Source: Zygnema cylindricum
Taxonomy: Eukaryota > Streptophyta > Zygnematophyceae > Zygnematales > Zygnemataceae
NCBI GenBank assembly: GCA_037447655.1
Contig: JBBHKE010000301.1
Coordinates: 140,696 to 173,858, forward strand
DNA length: 33,163 nucleotides
Direction of reading: 5' to 3'
In this document: piece after piece, positions 18,849-30,436 of the stretch
Layout of the letters: each line of letters opens with the position of its first letter
Position numbering within the stretch: position 1 is the stretch's first letter
Program-made: the position numbers and the translations under genes
The notes under the pieces: model-generated
The model's database searches: none
What the model was told of the DNA's origin: nothing
Seen by the model: the letters and a program-made list of their open reading frames with translations, nothing else

Positions 18849-19569
18849 TTAGCTTTACCCCACTTCTCTTTATCTCCCTCCCCCTTTGTCCCTCCTCCCT
18901 TCTTTCTTTCGTCTTACTCCATAGTGTAAGCATTAATTTTATTATATTAACGTTATGTTGTGCGTAGGTGTCTAAATAAAAAATAGCAACATTAATTTTG
19001 GCACCTAATGCCAATAAAAACTGTCGACTTGTAGCTAGTACGGTGAGCTATTATAAACACTGTTTTAAGAGTAATGTTCTACTTCCACTGGGTGGTGTAT
19101 TTGTGGCGTTTGGAGATCATATTTAGCATACAAATTATAATTTAATTCAACAATATTTGAAGTTGTTTTACCCTATATTGTGGTTTATATTAATTAATAT
19201 TCACGCTATATCCAACAGGTAATAAATGTTTGAAGTTAATCTACATGCAAAACGTAGTTAACTTTTTGGGGAAGAGACGTCACATGGATGTTCTAAGAGA
19301 AAACAGACTTGTTGTACAAAACTCTAATTTATGCAAACATTATTTAAAATGGTTAGCTCTAAATGGAAACTTTTCCTCTTAATAATAGCTGTGGGCTCTG
19401 TAGCCATTAGGTTTAAAAGTTGTGATGTGCGTCTGCCCTCTACATGCCTATCCCTATTAGAGTTCATAACACTCATCCGGTACAAACATTTTTTGTACGA
19501 AAATCATAAAATATTGTTTTCATTACACTTAAGGTATAGTAGTGGACTACAATAGGCCCTTGTCTTTCT
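18849..19569. other. AT-rich stretch without recognisable gene
   Basis: A polypyrimidine run (18850-18915) is followed by ordinary AT-rich sequence. Reading frames are short and show no family resemblance. Confidence 0.6.
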
Positions 19570-19869
19570 GCGCTAAATTGTTATTGTGTAGTCAGATTTA
19601 TACTTTTGTGTATCGGGTAAAAACTTCGCGATAAAACCGACACCGATAGTTATTGGTTGTCAAACGGTGAATGGTCTCGACATATCGTTTCGGAACCAAC
19701 AAAAACTTATCGCGGATAATTATCAGTCGGGGGTTGGTCCGTACAAATAGTACAAAAGTCATGGTACGGAAATGAAGTACAAAATGAGTGCGTAGTAGTC
19801 GCGACGGAAGGGGGGTTGAAGTTTTGTTCACAATCCATTCCGTACTGTCATTGGTATAAATTAGTTTTC

Positions 19870-20095
19870 AACCGTGATAACACCGTTAGCAATATATCGA
19901 GCCAATATATCGGTTATCAATAAGTCAAAAAAAGGTACATTTTATCGGCAAATGGCTACCGATATACAACACTACAAATTTTTAGTGTTGTGTATCGGTA
20001 GGGTTTTGCGATAACCAATATGTACCATTTTTTGGCTTACTTATAATCGATTTATGGGCACGAGATAGCAATACCGTTGTTATTGCGATAAAAAA
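19870..20095. repeat. Long imperfect palindrome (foldback), TATCG-rich
   Basis: The arms meet near 19980. The left inner arm ends ccgatatacaacacta and the right begins tagtgttgtgtatcgg. Outward, aataagtcaaaaaaaggtac pairs with gtaccattttttggcttact, and the complementarity carries on with mismatches to about 19870 and 20095. The hairpin is about 225 bp with a loop of under 10 bases. It fits a foldback or MITE-like element. No target duplication was established. Confidence 0.75.
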
Positions 20096-20215
20096 CCGAT
20101 ATAAAAAGCCGATATTATCGGTTTTTATCGCGAAAACACCGGTGTCGATACCTATCAGCGAGAATGGTACAGTTTTGTTCGTACAGCTATACGGTCCACG
20201 AACGCGCCGCCGAAA

Positions 20216-20241
20216 CCCCCCCCCCCCCCCCCCCCCCCCCC
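20216..20241. repeat. 26-base C homopolymer followed by A run
   Basis: There are 26 consecutive C residues, then gatttc and 12 A residues (20248-20259). Such a long C run is rare, could form i-motif/G4 structures, and may also be an assembly-length uncertainty. Confidence 0.95.
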
Positions 20242-20280
20242 GATTTCAAAAAAAAAAAATATATTTGCTTGGTTTCGGTA

Positions 20281-20840
20281 ATATACTTTTAGTACTAAAA
20301 ATTATTTTAAATTTGTTTTATCACGTTAATGTGCTGCGCTTTCCGTACTTAACTCCTGCTATATAGAGTACGGAACAGATTGTCATAATTGGCATGCCAA
20401 GTAATATAATACAATTAATCATAAAGTACTACTATATAGCCTACAATACTATATTTTTTTTCTGTTTATCGCCGATATAAATTTTGTTGGTCTCGGAGCA
20501 GTATATATCGGGATCCTTCACCATCCGATACGTGATAACTATCGGTAGCGGTGTCATCGCGATAAGTTTCTTGCCGATACACAACAAGACAAATTTCGCA
20601 TTAACACTAAAAAATCTTTGAAGGTGTTTTTAGTGAAAACACTAGTGTTGTGTATCGATAAGGATTTGCCTAAAACCGATATGGGCCTTTCTCGAGTATC
20701 CGATAATCGATATATTGGTACGATATATCGTTATCGGTGTTATCGCCAATAAATAACCGATATTTATTGGTTATTATCGGCGATAACACCAATATCGATA
20801 ACTATTGGCGATATCTGTACGAACCGTATAGATAAACGTA
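20281..20840. repeat. Diverged dispersed repeat with foldback arms, copy 1
   Basis: The segment at about 20281-20595 (atacttttag..., gtgctgcgctttccgtac, tacggaacag, tttatcgccgatata) is a diverged direct copy of 21122-21413. It continues into an inverted arrangement in which ccgatacacaaca near 20574 faces tgttgtgtatcgata near 20647, with further tatcgg palindromes to 20840. Confidence 0.65.
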
Positions 20841-21121
20841 CGACCAGTACACTCAACCGTACGTGTTATTAATCGAAATCGCCGCGGACCCTCTTCCCTC
20901 CGATTTCGGTAAAAAATCGCAATGAATAAACATATAGTTTTACTATTTTATAAAAAAGTAACATTTCCTCAATTAAGTGCTCCTGAATCGTCAAAAGATG
21001 GTAGCCGTAGGCTGCAGTAAATGGCGGCAATTGTGCTCGTTTGATCTGTTCGTCTGTACGTATGTTTTTTCGGAAAAGTTTGATTTAAAATTTTACAATG
21101 TAATTCAATTTGTTCGTTTCA

Positions 21122-21413
21122 ATACTATAGTTTTAGAACTATAAAGTATTGTTTTAAATTTATTGACGTTTATGTGCTGCGTTGTCCGTGATAGATTTTA
21201 GTTAAACAGATACGGAACAGGTACATTATACTTCATACCACGCTATATAAAGTAAATAATGTAATACAGTATGTTATATAGTACTATTGTATGCATACTA
21301 TATTTTTTAAAAGTTATCGCCGATATGGAATTTGTTTGTCTATGACCGTTCGATAACCGATAACTATCGGTATCGGTGTTATCGCGATAAATTTTTAACC
21401 GATACACAACACT
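21122..21413. repeat. Diverged dispersed repeat, copy 2
   Basis: It shares with copy 1 the order ttttaaattt, atgtgctgcg, ccgtgatag/ccgtactt, tacggaacag, actatatttttt, ttatcgccgatat and tatcggtgttatcgcgataa, ending ccgatacacaacacta. The opposite arm is missing here, so this looks like a half element. Confidence 0.65.
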
Positions 21414-22679
21414 AGAAAACATACCCATAGACACGGCTCCACACGAAATTTTATTTTTTGTCCGAAATGTACTATCTGTACGTACGAAGCGGCCTAGTTG
21501 TGACATCCTAAACGGTCATTAGAGGTTTGGACCTAACGGAACGGAACGGAACGTACGGAAAGTAGCGCCCATTAAGGTCCGCGGGAAATTCTACAACATG
21601 CGTTTTGGCGGTACGTTCTGCTCATTTATTCTGGTTCAAACAAATAGGAATCTCCACCAATGGAAAACTCGGTATGGGCTGTCTGTCGCCCATTCAAAGG
21701 GGATAAATCTACACTATTTCTGTATCTTGTTTTTCCTTCGTCTCGGTTTCTTTGGGGTATGGTAAGGTTTCTTGCTCGCCTCTTTTTTTTTGGGCAAAAT
21801 TTATTCACCAATTAGGGTGCGTCTCTGTGTGCCAAAGTAAGGGTTTTTTTCTGTCGTTTTCCTGTAAAACTTAGAGCCGTACCGCGTAAGTTTCAACCGT
21901 ACAAAAAATTAGAAAAATGGAGAAGTACATTTTGCGTCATCATCAAATTTAAGATGTACTACATGTTGTCGTCTTGTGTTCTGCGACCCACGGCCATGCC
22001 AAAAAACGTCATCTTCTTCTTTAAAATAGAGGGCCGATGTGATTTAAAACAAAGTATTTTTCAGAAACAAATAGGAACACGTATTCGTACGTGTAAAGTT
22101 TTTTACAAAATTTCAAACGAATCCAAGTTACGGTGAAAGGTACACTATTCGTTAAGTTTTGTCAGTTTGCGTCCATCAAAGTACACAATTTGTTGTGTTT
22201 TGTCGCGTTTCGTTTGGTACGGACTTTTCCATTCCAGAGGTCTGAAAACTCCGATGCCGTTTGACGAAATCGTGAGAAATCTCTGCGAGCGCCCCAGCAA
22301 GTCGCACACGCCGCCTCTCTCGCGCAGCCTCGCATTCTCGCGACGTCTATGGCAATTTTTTACAATTTGGTGCGTCATCACAGATTGTACACTGTCAACA
22401 GCCGTCACGGGCATTGTCGACGTATACAATCGTCACGCCCTTAAGTGACAACTTCGTTTGGCACACATAGGGACACCCGAAATCCGGATCTGCCGGATCT
22501 GCGCTAAAAAACAAAAAAAAATCTCTAAGTTTGAAGTACATGGAGACGCACCTTTAGAATCGGCCGGAATTAATGACATAATGCTGACGTTGTCTGTACG
22601 GTATTGGGATTCGTTGTCGGTCTGAAAGACTGAAACTGCTGCCTGAGCGATATTTGTATTTCTGTACGTATCCATTGTC
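21414..22679. other. Intergenic stretch, no supportable gene
   Basis: Only short overlapping frames occur on both strands. There is a small acggaacggaacggaa run near 21537. It is likely distal upstream sequence of the GH5 gene. Confidence 0.55.
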
Positions 22680-22923
22680 GTTTCTGGCGGCAGGATCCTG
22701 TCAACGATTTTTCTCACACGTGCGGATGTCGGCTCGGTTCGCAGAGCGACTGGCGGCCAATCATCGCGCGCTCGGCCGAACGCGCGGCGCCGGAAAGGAG
22801 TTCCCGCCATTCCTGCGCGCCTCCGCCCGCCAGGCGCGGCTGCCGCGAAGACGGGGCGCCGAGGGAGGGGACTCCGACTTGTAGAAGCGGCCGGATCGGA
22901 CGGCAGCCGGCAAGAAGGCCGAC
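22680..22923 (+). promoter_or_regulatory. GC-rich promoter/5' leader of the GH5 gene
   Basis: Base composition changes abruptly to GC- and CpG-rich just upstream of the ATG at 22924, against AT-rich surroundings. A CCAAT box lies at 22757-22761. No TATA box is evident, as is common for CpG-rich promoters. The start site is inferred. Confidence 0.5.
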
Positions 22924-25900
22924 ATGGCCGACAACCAGGTGAGCCGGATTTCACGCCGCTGGGTGCTCCACGTGTCAAGCCACTGCCGGAAACTGGAAAC
23001 TGGAAAAAAATCGATCTTTCAGTTTCAGTTTCGGCTTTTCTCGCGGATCTCCGCCAGCTCGCTGCTGCTGCCTGCCGCGCCCAGGCGGCCGCCGCTTCCT
23101 GGAAGGATGCGTGGCTGTGACAACTGTCACGGGCACTGTAGAAGCTTTGATCTGAGCTGTCTTGTTGTTTTCCTTCTTTGTCCTTTTCGACGTCATCCGT
23201 GCCGCTACAGCTCCGGGGGAAGACGACAAGAATTAAAAATGGGCCTTTTGCTTGTCGCTGAGTGACCAGTCAATGCGTGACTTTTGTCACACACACCGAA
23301 CAAAGATCAATCCGTCCAATGCAGTGGCATTCTTTGGCACGTGTCATTCCCAAAATACAGATTTATAATTTGATTTTTGGTCTCTCCGAATTTCCCGTTT
23401 TTTAGCATTACATTTCCGCGGACAACTATTTGAAAGATTTCTCGGTCTACGTTCCACAATAATTAGCGTGGACCGTTCGGATCTCATCGCACGTGCATGT
23501 CTCTCTATCCGCCATGGATCTGAGCGACAAAGAATGGGAAGGGAACAAAGTGAACCGTCAAGGTCGGTAAGGTGTTTGAATACCTGAATTAGTGTGGATC
23601 ATAGATTCGCGTTGAAAGACGAATGTTGTTGTTTTTTTTTTTCTTTCGGCGTATCAGTGGAACAATTCTGCAAAATAAGAGAGCGCCTGTAAAGTTCGGA
23701 AATTCTGATGGGGACTCAGATTTCTGAGCAAATTTGACAAATTTATGAAAGTTCGCAGTTCAAAAAAGGAAGAAAAGAAAACAGGTGTGCTTGAAAGCCA
23801 ATCTTGAAAACGTAGGAAAAAAAAAACGGACAATGTGGGTATCCACATTGCAAAATTGTCAACATTAACAAATGTTGCTCCGTCAATGGTTGGCAATTTA
23901 CATCGTAGGAACATTTTTTGTCATATTTTTCCTACAATTGGGTGATATTTATATCTTCTACAATTTCACTTTTGTTGTGGTTCACTGCTTTGTCGGTTTA
24001 TTTTAAATAAAATCGTTTAATTCTTGGACAATGTTTGGATTTATGTCTTGAGATTGGCATTCCCTACTCTTCTTTCTCTCTGTGTTTGATTTGAAAATAT
24101 CTCTCTTTTTTGCTTTTCTCCTTTTTTTCTGTTCCCTTTCCTTTTCTTATAACTTTTGCTGAACGTGAGAAGCACATTGACGCCCATTCCAGGAATGTTG
24201 CTCCCTTTTTTCTGCATTTTAAGCCTGCAGTGTGGATTTATTTTGGGCAGATTTTGTGGTTTCTAATCACCATAATGGCGACAAGAGTGGCTTTTGCCGA
24301 TCCGCTTTTCATCGATTCCTCAGACATTCCCGTGCGTGAAATTTCCTTCTTTGTCCACCAAAATGTTGCTTATATTGTTGTTTTGTTGTTTTCATTTTTT
24401 CAATTTCATTGCCTTATGTCGTCCGTATCACATGATTCATGGGAGAACAATCGATGTCAAAGTTATTAAGAGTGTAACAATTGATTCATTTAGTTGATTG
24501 CATATATGAGGTGAAATTGTACGCTAAAGTAAGAAGGATATTTACAACCTTAAATTGTGTAAAATGTACAATTATTCACATAAATGTTGTTACAATTACA
24601 ATGTATATTGTGTAAATTATGTCAATTTTCACATAAATCGTGCAAAAAATCTTTCAAATGTCTCTTTGTGTTTTTGAGCATAAGGTTGGGTGTGTACAAA
24701 TTTGGTACTAAATATTTTTGCTTTTTTGATGATAAAAAAACAGGATCGCAGTTCGCTAAATCGGCAGCTGATTGCTGCGGAGGGCTATTGGAGCACATCT
24801 GGAAACAAGATTGTGGATTCTACCGGAGAGGAGGTTTGCGGGAAATGCATAAGAAAATAAATATACAAAGAAGAAATAAATGTTATTGGAGAAGTGCTGC
24901 ATGTCTTGGCCATAACTGGTATTTTTCAGAAACAGAACAAATGTTTCTTAGCTATTTTTTCCAGCAGCATTAAGACCCATAACCAAAATCGAAACCAAGA
25001 TTGGTTACAGAACTCTATAAGAATCATTATTGTTTTATAAATGTCAGTATTAAACATATAAACATGTAAACATACGATCTTACAAACAAACAAACATACG
25101 ATCATACAAACACAAACATACGAAAACACCCCAACATAAAAAAACAGACCAACATACAAAAACATAGAAACACGGAAACATGGAAACATAGAGACATAGA
25201 AACATGGAAACATAGAAACATAGAAAAAAATAAGCAAAAAAACATGTTTACGTATAAATGCATAAACATATAAACATAAAAACGTATAAAAGTAAAATTC
25301 TAGGAAAGCTTGACTTCTCTAAATTCTGTTTCATTCTCCTTATTGTAGGTTTTCTTCTCCGGAATAAATTGGAACGGGTTTGAGGCGTCGAATTGTGTCG
25401 TCGATGGAATTTGGGGAACTCGAAATTATCGCTCTCATTTCAAACAAATGGCAGATCTCGGCTTTAATATGATTCGTCTCCCTTTTGCGGGAGCTTGTGT
25501 CCAACCGGATGTGATGCCGATGTCGATCAACTATGATTTAAATCCTGATCTTGCAGTGAGTTTGCAATCCAAAATTGCCCCGTTCTACTCCCATTGAGAA
25601 CTTATAGTTACTTGCTAAACATGTGTTTTGACTTTTTGTACACACTCTGTTTGGTCTTTCCTATAACTATTGGTCAAGTATTTACACAAAAATGTGTGTT
25701 GATTGGTCGAGTAGTTTTCATAGAATTTGTCAAAATTTCATTAAGTCAGGCATTTTTATCGCCTTTGATGGGAAAACATATTCTGTTGGTATCCGGGACT
25801 AAATATTGATGTATATATTTTTTTTCTAGAAAAGAAAAAACTAAATTTAAGCCTCGTAAAACAGAGCGTTACTAAAAGAAAATAGTCTGCACAAAGGCAC

Positions 25901-28900
25901 TCTTGCCAAAATTGAGGCTAGTTTTACTCAACTCACCTCAAGTCAAGTAAAGTCAAGGCAAGACAGAGCAAATCAACCAAATCAAGTCAACTCCAACCAA
26001 TTTAACTAAACTTCAACGAAACTAAAAGTCAACTAAACTTTCATCAAGTGAAGTCAAGTCAGTCAACTCAAGTCAACTTAAGGCAAGTCAACTTAATCCT
26101 ATTCAACTCCAAACAACTTAATTAAAGTCAATTCAACTCAAGGCCACTCAAGTCAACCTTAGTCAAAGTCAAATAAATCCTATTCAACTCAACTCAATTA
26201 AACGCAAATAAAACCCTGCCATGTTGTTCTCCTAAACAAACGCCTCTCCCTTTCTTTCATTCTCTTTCTCTCTCTCTCTCTCCCCCCCCCCTCTCTCTCT
26301 CTCCCTCTAGAACTTGACCTCTCTAGAAGTCATGGGGAAAATTGCGGAGTTAGCCGGAAAGTTTGGTCTGCGCATCATTTTGGACTACCATCGCCTCAAC
26401 GTGACCGACCCCGAGACCGGAGCGCCCGAGAATGGCCTCTGGTTCAGCGAACACTACTCGCCCGAATTCGTTATAGCCACGTGGGAGATGGTTGCACGAC
26501 ATTTGAAAGACGTGCCCTCGATCGTTGGGGTGAGAATCGATTAATGCTTTTATTAATTTCTTGTTGATTTTAGTCATCTTAATGGGTTGTTTAAGTGTGG
26601 TCTGAAGCTATGTCTAATGGAAGAGCACTTCGGATGTAGACTTTTTTGTTTTCAGAGTGTAAATTATTGGTCACAAATCGGAATAGTCAGACTGTTTTTT
26701 TTCTGGGTTTTTAACACAGGTCTGGGATTCTAAAGAAAATTATTGAAAACTGACATTACAGTTTCATTACTGGCTAACCATTGGCTTGTACTGTAAACTA
26801 TTTTCAGCCCCATATTCAACCAGAAATACGAAATAAAAACTATTAAGCTAGTTTATTCTGTTCACGATTACGGACCCTATGTGGCAAACAGCAGTTGGCT
26901 CGAGGCACCGGATTTTCCGGACAATCTGGAAGCTCATTGGAACCGTATTTATGGTTTTGTGAAGGATGACGGCATCGGTCCGGTTTGGGTCGGAGAGTTT
27001 GGAACGAAAGTGAACACAACTCCCTCGACTGCTCTCGACATCGTCGAATACAAGTGGATCACCACCTTTTTGGAATACATCAAGTATTTATTACTGTTCC
27101 CTACCTTTTTGTTATTTTTGTTTTTTTGTTTTAATTTTGTTTATTTTTTTGATAGGGTTCTAATACGTAAATGTGGCTTGTCAGTTTTGCAAATGTATCA
27201 TAGTTTGTTACTTTGACAACGGCAAGATCGATTTGAGTACAATTTTGCATTGATCAAAGGTGCGGCAAATCAGGCCATAGTATACTTTTTCTATCGCATT
27301 TTCTCTCACATTTTAAAAACATGGAATTTGTACGAGTAGGGATCCTATTCCTAAGGCATATTGTTCATCTCTATTTCCTTGGCTCTCTCGAACACCTTCA
27401 AATAGGAATTGTTACTATAAGGTAGAATAGAATCTAATATAGAATTATGCTGGTATGGTACAACAGGTATGGCCTTGTGGTAAGGGATGGCCTCGCTTTT
27501 ATTCCCCTGTCAGAAACTTCCACCACATGTTTAAAAACTGAAAATGCGTCTATAAAAATTGTAATAATACTGGTCTAGAAAAGTCAAGTCGCCTCTTGAA
27601 CTACTAGAGTGCATTTTTTATATTACAGTAACTAAACTGAATCAAACTGAACTGTATTGAACCGAATTTACCTGAACGGTACTGGATTGCATGGAACCGA
27701 GGCATGTAACGCATTCAAACTGTTCCCGTGTTGACAGGAGTAAGAAATTGATGTGGACATATTTCCAATGGGGCCCAAATTCCAAGGATACGGGGGGGAT
27801 TCTCAAGGAAGATTGGGAGTCAGAGCAACCTTTCAAGGTCGATTTATTGCGAGCATATATGTACCCACAATTTACGTGAGTTTTTTCTACCTTCAACAAC
27901 AACAATGACTCAAATTTGCAAATGACTTGATGATTCTCAAGCTGTAGTTGGGAAGGTAATATTGGTGGCAAAATAGTTCTACCGATTCATAATTATTAGT
28001 GTTCCTCAGTAGTGGTGAGCCAACCCCGATATGACCGATTTTATATTGGTCCAACTATGCATTATTGGTGGGTAATATGTTCGATAACGATATATTGGCC
28101 GATATATCGATTCTCGGTTAGTAAAAAGACCGACTATAGGTTATCCGACTAGGGCCACTGATGAGCAATGCCAAAAAATATGTAAATAAAAACGAAAATT
28201 ACATCTGTCTCCCTCTCTTGCTCTCTCTCTCCTCTCTCTCTCTCTCCTCTCCCTCCCACCCTCCCTCATGCTTTGTATGCCACACGAAGTTAACTCCTTC
28301 ATCGCTTCTTTTCGTTTTGGTTTTCCAGGGTAACTTCACCAGAGTCACCTCCTCCACCTTCCCCTCCACCTGCTGAAGCGTTAGCTTCTCCTCCTCCGAC
28401 GATCGAAGAAAGGCCAACCCTTCCTCCAGGGACTGTTTTATCTCCTCCTCCGATCGCTGAAATATCATCTCCTCCTCCGATCGCTGAAATATCATCTCCT
28501 CCTCCGATCGCTGAAATATCATCTCCTCCTCCGATCGCTGAAATATCATCTCCTCCTCCGATCGCTGAAATATCATCTCCTCCTCCGATCGCTGAAATAT
28601 CATCTCCTCCTCCGATCGCCGAAATATCATCTCCTCCTCCGATCGCTGAAATATCATCTCCTCCTCCGATCGCTGAAATATCATCTCCTCCTCCGATCGC
28701 TGAAATATCATCTCCTCCTCCGATCGCTGAAATATCATCTCCTCCTCCGATCGCTGAAATATCATCTCCTCCTCCGATCGCTGAAATATCATCTCCTCCT
28801 CCGATCGCTGAAATATCATCTCCTCCTCCGATCGCTGAAATATCATCTCCTCCTCCGATCGCTGAAATATCATCTCCTCCTCCGATCGCTGAAATATCAT

Positions 28901-30436
28901 CTCCTCCTCCGATCGCTGAAATATCATCTCCTCCTCCGATCGCTGAAATATCATCTCCTCCTCCGATCGCTGAAATATCATCTCCTCCTCCGATCGCTGA
29001 AATATCATCTCCTCCTCCGATCGCTGAAATATCATCTCCTCCTCCGATCGCTGAAATATCATCTCCTCCTCCGATCGCTGAAATATCATCTCCTCCTCCG
29101 ATCGCTGAAATATCATCTCCTCCTCCGATCGCTGAAATATCATCTCCTCCTCCGATCGCTGAAATATCATCTCCTCCTCCGATCGCTGAAATATCATCTC
29201 CTCCTCCGATCGCTGAAATATCATCTCCTCCTCCGATCGCTAAAACTTCATCTCCTCCTCCAACTGAAGAAAATAGGTATTATTGCCTTTGCATTTGACA
29301 CTTTTTTAAAGAAAGCGACTTCTCAAGGCAACATGTGGTCCAACAAAAGCGTCTAAACTTTATACACCCAAAATTTAAAACATAACTTGTATTCTCCTTT
29401 GTTAACGAAAAGAGTTATAATGTTTACAGGCCACATCAAAATTTTGGAACCGACCACATCAATTTTTTTGGAACCGGAATACTCCTATATCTTAAGATAG
29501 TTAATACGAGCTCATACATGACTGTCTATATCTTATCCTGTCTATCCTTATCAACGAATATTTCCAGAACAATGCGCAAACCCAATGATCAGTAACAAAG
29601 AAAACAATTCCTGTTGCTTATTATTCATAAAGTCATATTTTTATTTAGGTTTTTGTCGATCTTAATTTGTATGGGCAAAACATAATTAGAAGATGATTTC
29701 TTTTTTTTTGGATTTTTTGTGTTTTTTTTTTTAAGCAGTTCACCTCCCCCTCCAAAAGGAGGAAGTTCCCCGGTTCCTCTCTTTCCTTACCCTCCTCCCA
29801 GCAACCTTTCGACAGACAAGTAAGGTTTTTACTCGGTCTACTCCCTTCTGAAATGTGAATTGCGGCAGTTTTTATATGACAGTCTTTTCATTTCTAAAGT
29901 GTGGAGAATAAGGACATTTCATACTTTTTAAATTAACATTTTTCTCGCATTTTACTTAGTAATTTCTGGATTAAAAACGTGTAATATTTTATTATATTTT
30001 ACGCATTTTATTATGTCATTGTTAGAGATGACAAAATGGAATTGTATTTTAATTGTTTCATAATAAAAGAGTCAGATGATTCTATTGGAAAGATGAGACA
30101 AAACCGTATTCTTGAAGACTATTCAGGATTAAACTATGTTATTCATACTGTTATTATTGGTCCTCCCCAATATTACATTATGCAACTTGTCAATTGATAC
30201 GGAGTTCGTTTTCCCCTCCCTCTCACCCTTCCCCTCCCCCTTCTCCCCCTGCCTCCGGGTTTTGCAGGCCTCCCTCTCCCATCATACAGGGTGCCCCCTT
30301 TGAGAGCTTCAGTACTCCCACCGCTCCCTCCCCCCCTCCCGCTCCATCCGCCGCTGCCTCTTTGCGCCACCTGGCGGCTCCTCTGTGGAGACTCACTGCT
30401 GCAATTCTATTGGCCATTGGGTTTTTGAGGTGGTAA
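22924..30436 (+). CDS. Secreted GH5 glycoside hydrolase (cellulase-like) with Pro-rich stalk; catalytic exon missing
   Basis: Exons: 22924-22938, 24224-24331, 24744-24833, 25349-25555, 26311-26529, [missing exon], 26808-27083, 27738-27875, 28329-29276, 29739-29819, 30268-30436, with gt..ag introns of 278-1285 bp. Phases agree at every junction except 26529/26808. Exons 1-2 give a signal peptide (FGQILWFLITIMATRVAFA|DP). GH5 motifs in order: EGYWSTSGNKIVDS, FFSGINWNGFEASN, GFNMIRLPFAGA, INYDLNPDLANLTSLEVM, LRIILDYHR, LVYSVHDYGPYV, nucleophile Glu in PVWVGEFGT, and MWTYFQWGPNSKDTGGILK. The family hydrolyses beta-1,4-glucans by a two-glutamate retaining mechanism. The expected acid/base NEP segment, normally between VPSIVG and LVYSVHDYG, is not in the window. 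The C-terminal half is an extensin-like Pro/Ser stalk and a hydrophobic tail, so the protein is probably wall- or membrane-attached. The first two exons are inferred from phase and signal-peptide logic. Confidence 0.9.
25040..25290. repeat. Degenerate aaacata(g) microsatellite in intron
   Basis: Variable 7-8-mers of the type aaacata, gaaacatag and gaaacatgg repeat across the GH5 intron 24834-25348. Confidence 0.85.
25925..26205. repeat. Degenerate caactcaagt repeat in intron
   Basis: Short imperfect units of the type tcaagtcaact and tcaactcaa fill much of the intron 25556-26310. The repeat is followed by a CT-rich tract (26255-26308) that doubles as the polypyrimidine tract before exon 26311. 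Confidence 0.85.
26530..26807 (+). other. Junction where the GH5 acid/base exon should lie
   Basis: The exon ending at 26529 is phase 0, while the exon at 26808 needs two bases from its predecessor (C|CCC ATA TTC AAC). Direct splicing gives a stop after about a dozen codons. GH5 relatives have some 70-80 residues here, including Asn-Glu-Pro. All three frames of the 278 bp were read and none shows it. A weak alternative acceptor ending ttaag before CTAGTTTATTCT would restore frame but still omit the motif. Confidence 0.75.
27620..27710. repeat. Degenerate actgaac repeat before an acceptor
   Basis: Imperfect actgaa/accgaa/tactgga units lie in the intron 27084-27737, just upstream of the splice acceptor at 27737. 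Confidence 0.5.
28018..28150. repeat. TATCG-rich repeat fragment in GH5 intron
   Basis: Motifs such as ccgatatgaccgatt, gataacgatatattggccgat and atatcgattctcggtta match the palindromic family at 19600-21413. A copy of that family therefore sits in the intron 27876-28328. Confidence 0.6.
28442..29224 (+). repeat. 27-bp minisatellite, 29 copies, coding for the Pro-rich stalk
   Basis: Twenty-nine head-to-tail copies of a 27-bp unit (tctcctcctccgatcgctga...) each encode SSPPPIAEI in the GH5 frame. Only one copy differs (T to C at 28620, silent), and degenerate units flank the array on both sides (SPPPTIEERP before, SSPPPIAKTSSPPPTEEN after). Near-perfect identity means recent expansion or homogenisation. 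SPPP is a substrate motif for prolyl hydroxylation and arabinosylation in extensins. The array is also open in antisense, which is a by-product of the 27-bp period. Confidence 0.97.
30268..30436 (+). CDS. Last GH5 exon: Ser/Pro/Ala linker and hydrophobic C-terminal tail
   Basis: The acceptor tttgcag ends at 30267. The exon completes a Lys codon with the previous AA, then reads PPSPIIQGAPFESFSTP, Ala/Pro-rich sequence (PSPPPAPSAAASLRHLA), and PLWRLTAAILLAIGFLRW before TAA at 30434-30436. Small residues, a short spacer and about 15 hydrophobic residues at the very end resemble a GPI-anchor signal. A short tail anchor is the alternative. Confidence 0.75.

Noticed and set aside
22145-22448. Two overlapping 93-94-codon frames on opposite strands as a small gene
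   Set aside because: They mirror each other, have no recognisable motif and no supporting context.
22433-22978. 181-codon minus-strand frame over the GC-rich GH5 promoter
   Set aside because: GC-rich DNA has few stops, the translation is low-complexity Arg/Pro/Ala, and it covers the inferred first exon on the other strand.
25040-26205. Regular short repeats as a CRISPR-like array
   Set aside because: The units are 7-11 bases, degenerate and without spacers, and they lie in introns of a eukaryotic gene. They are simple-sequence repeats.
28199-29224. 341-codon minus-strand frame made of repeated MIFQRSEEE units
   Set aside because: It is the antisense of the 27-bp coding minisatellite. A period divisible by three keeps several frames open, and the plus-strand frame joins GH5 exons with correct phases.
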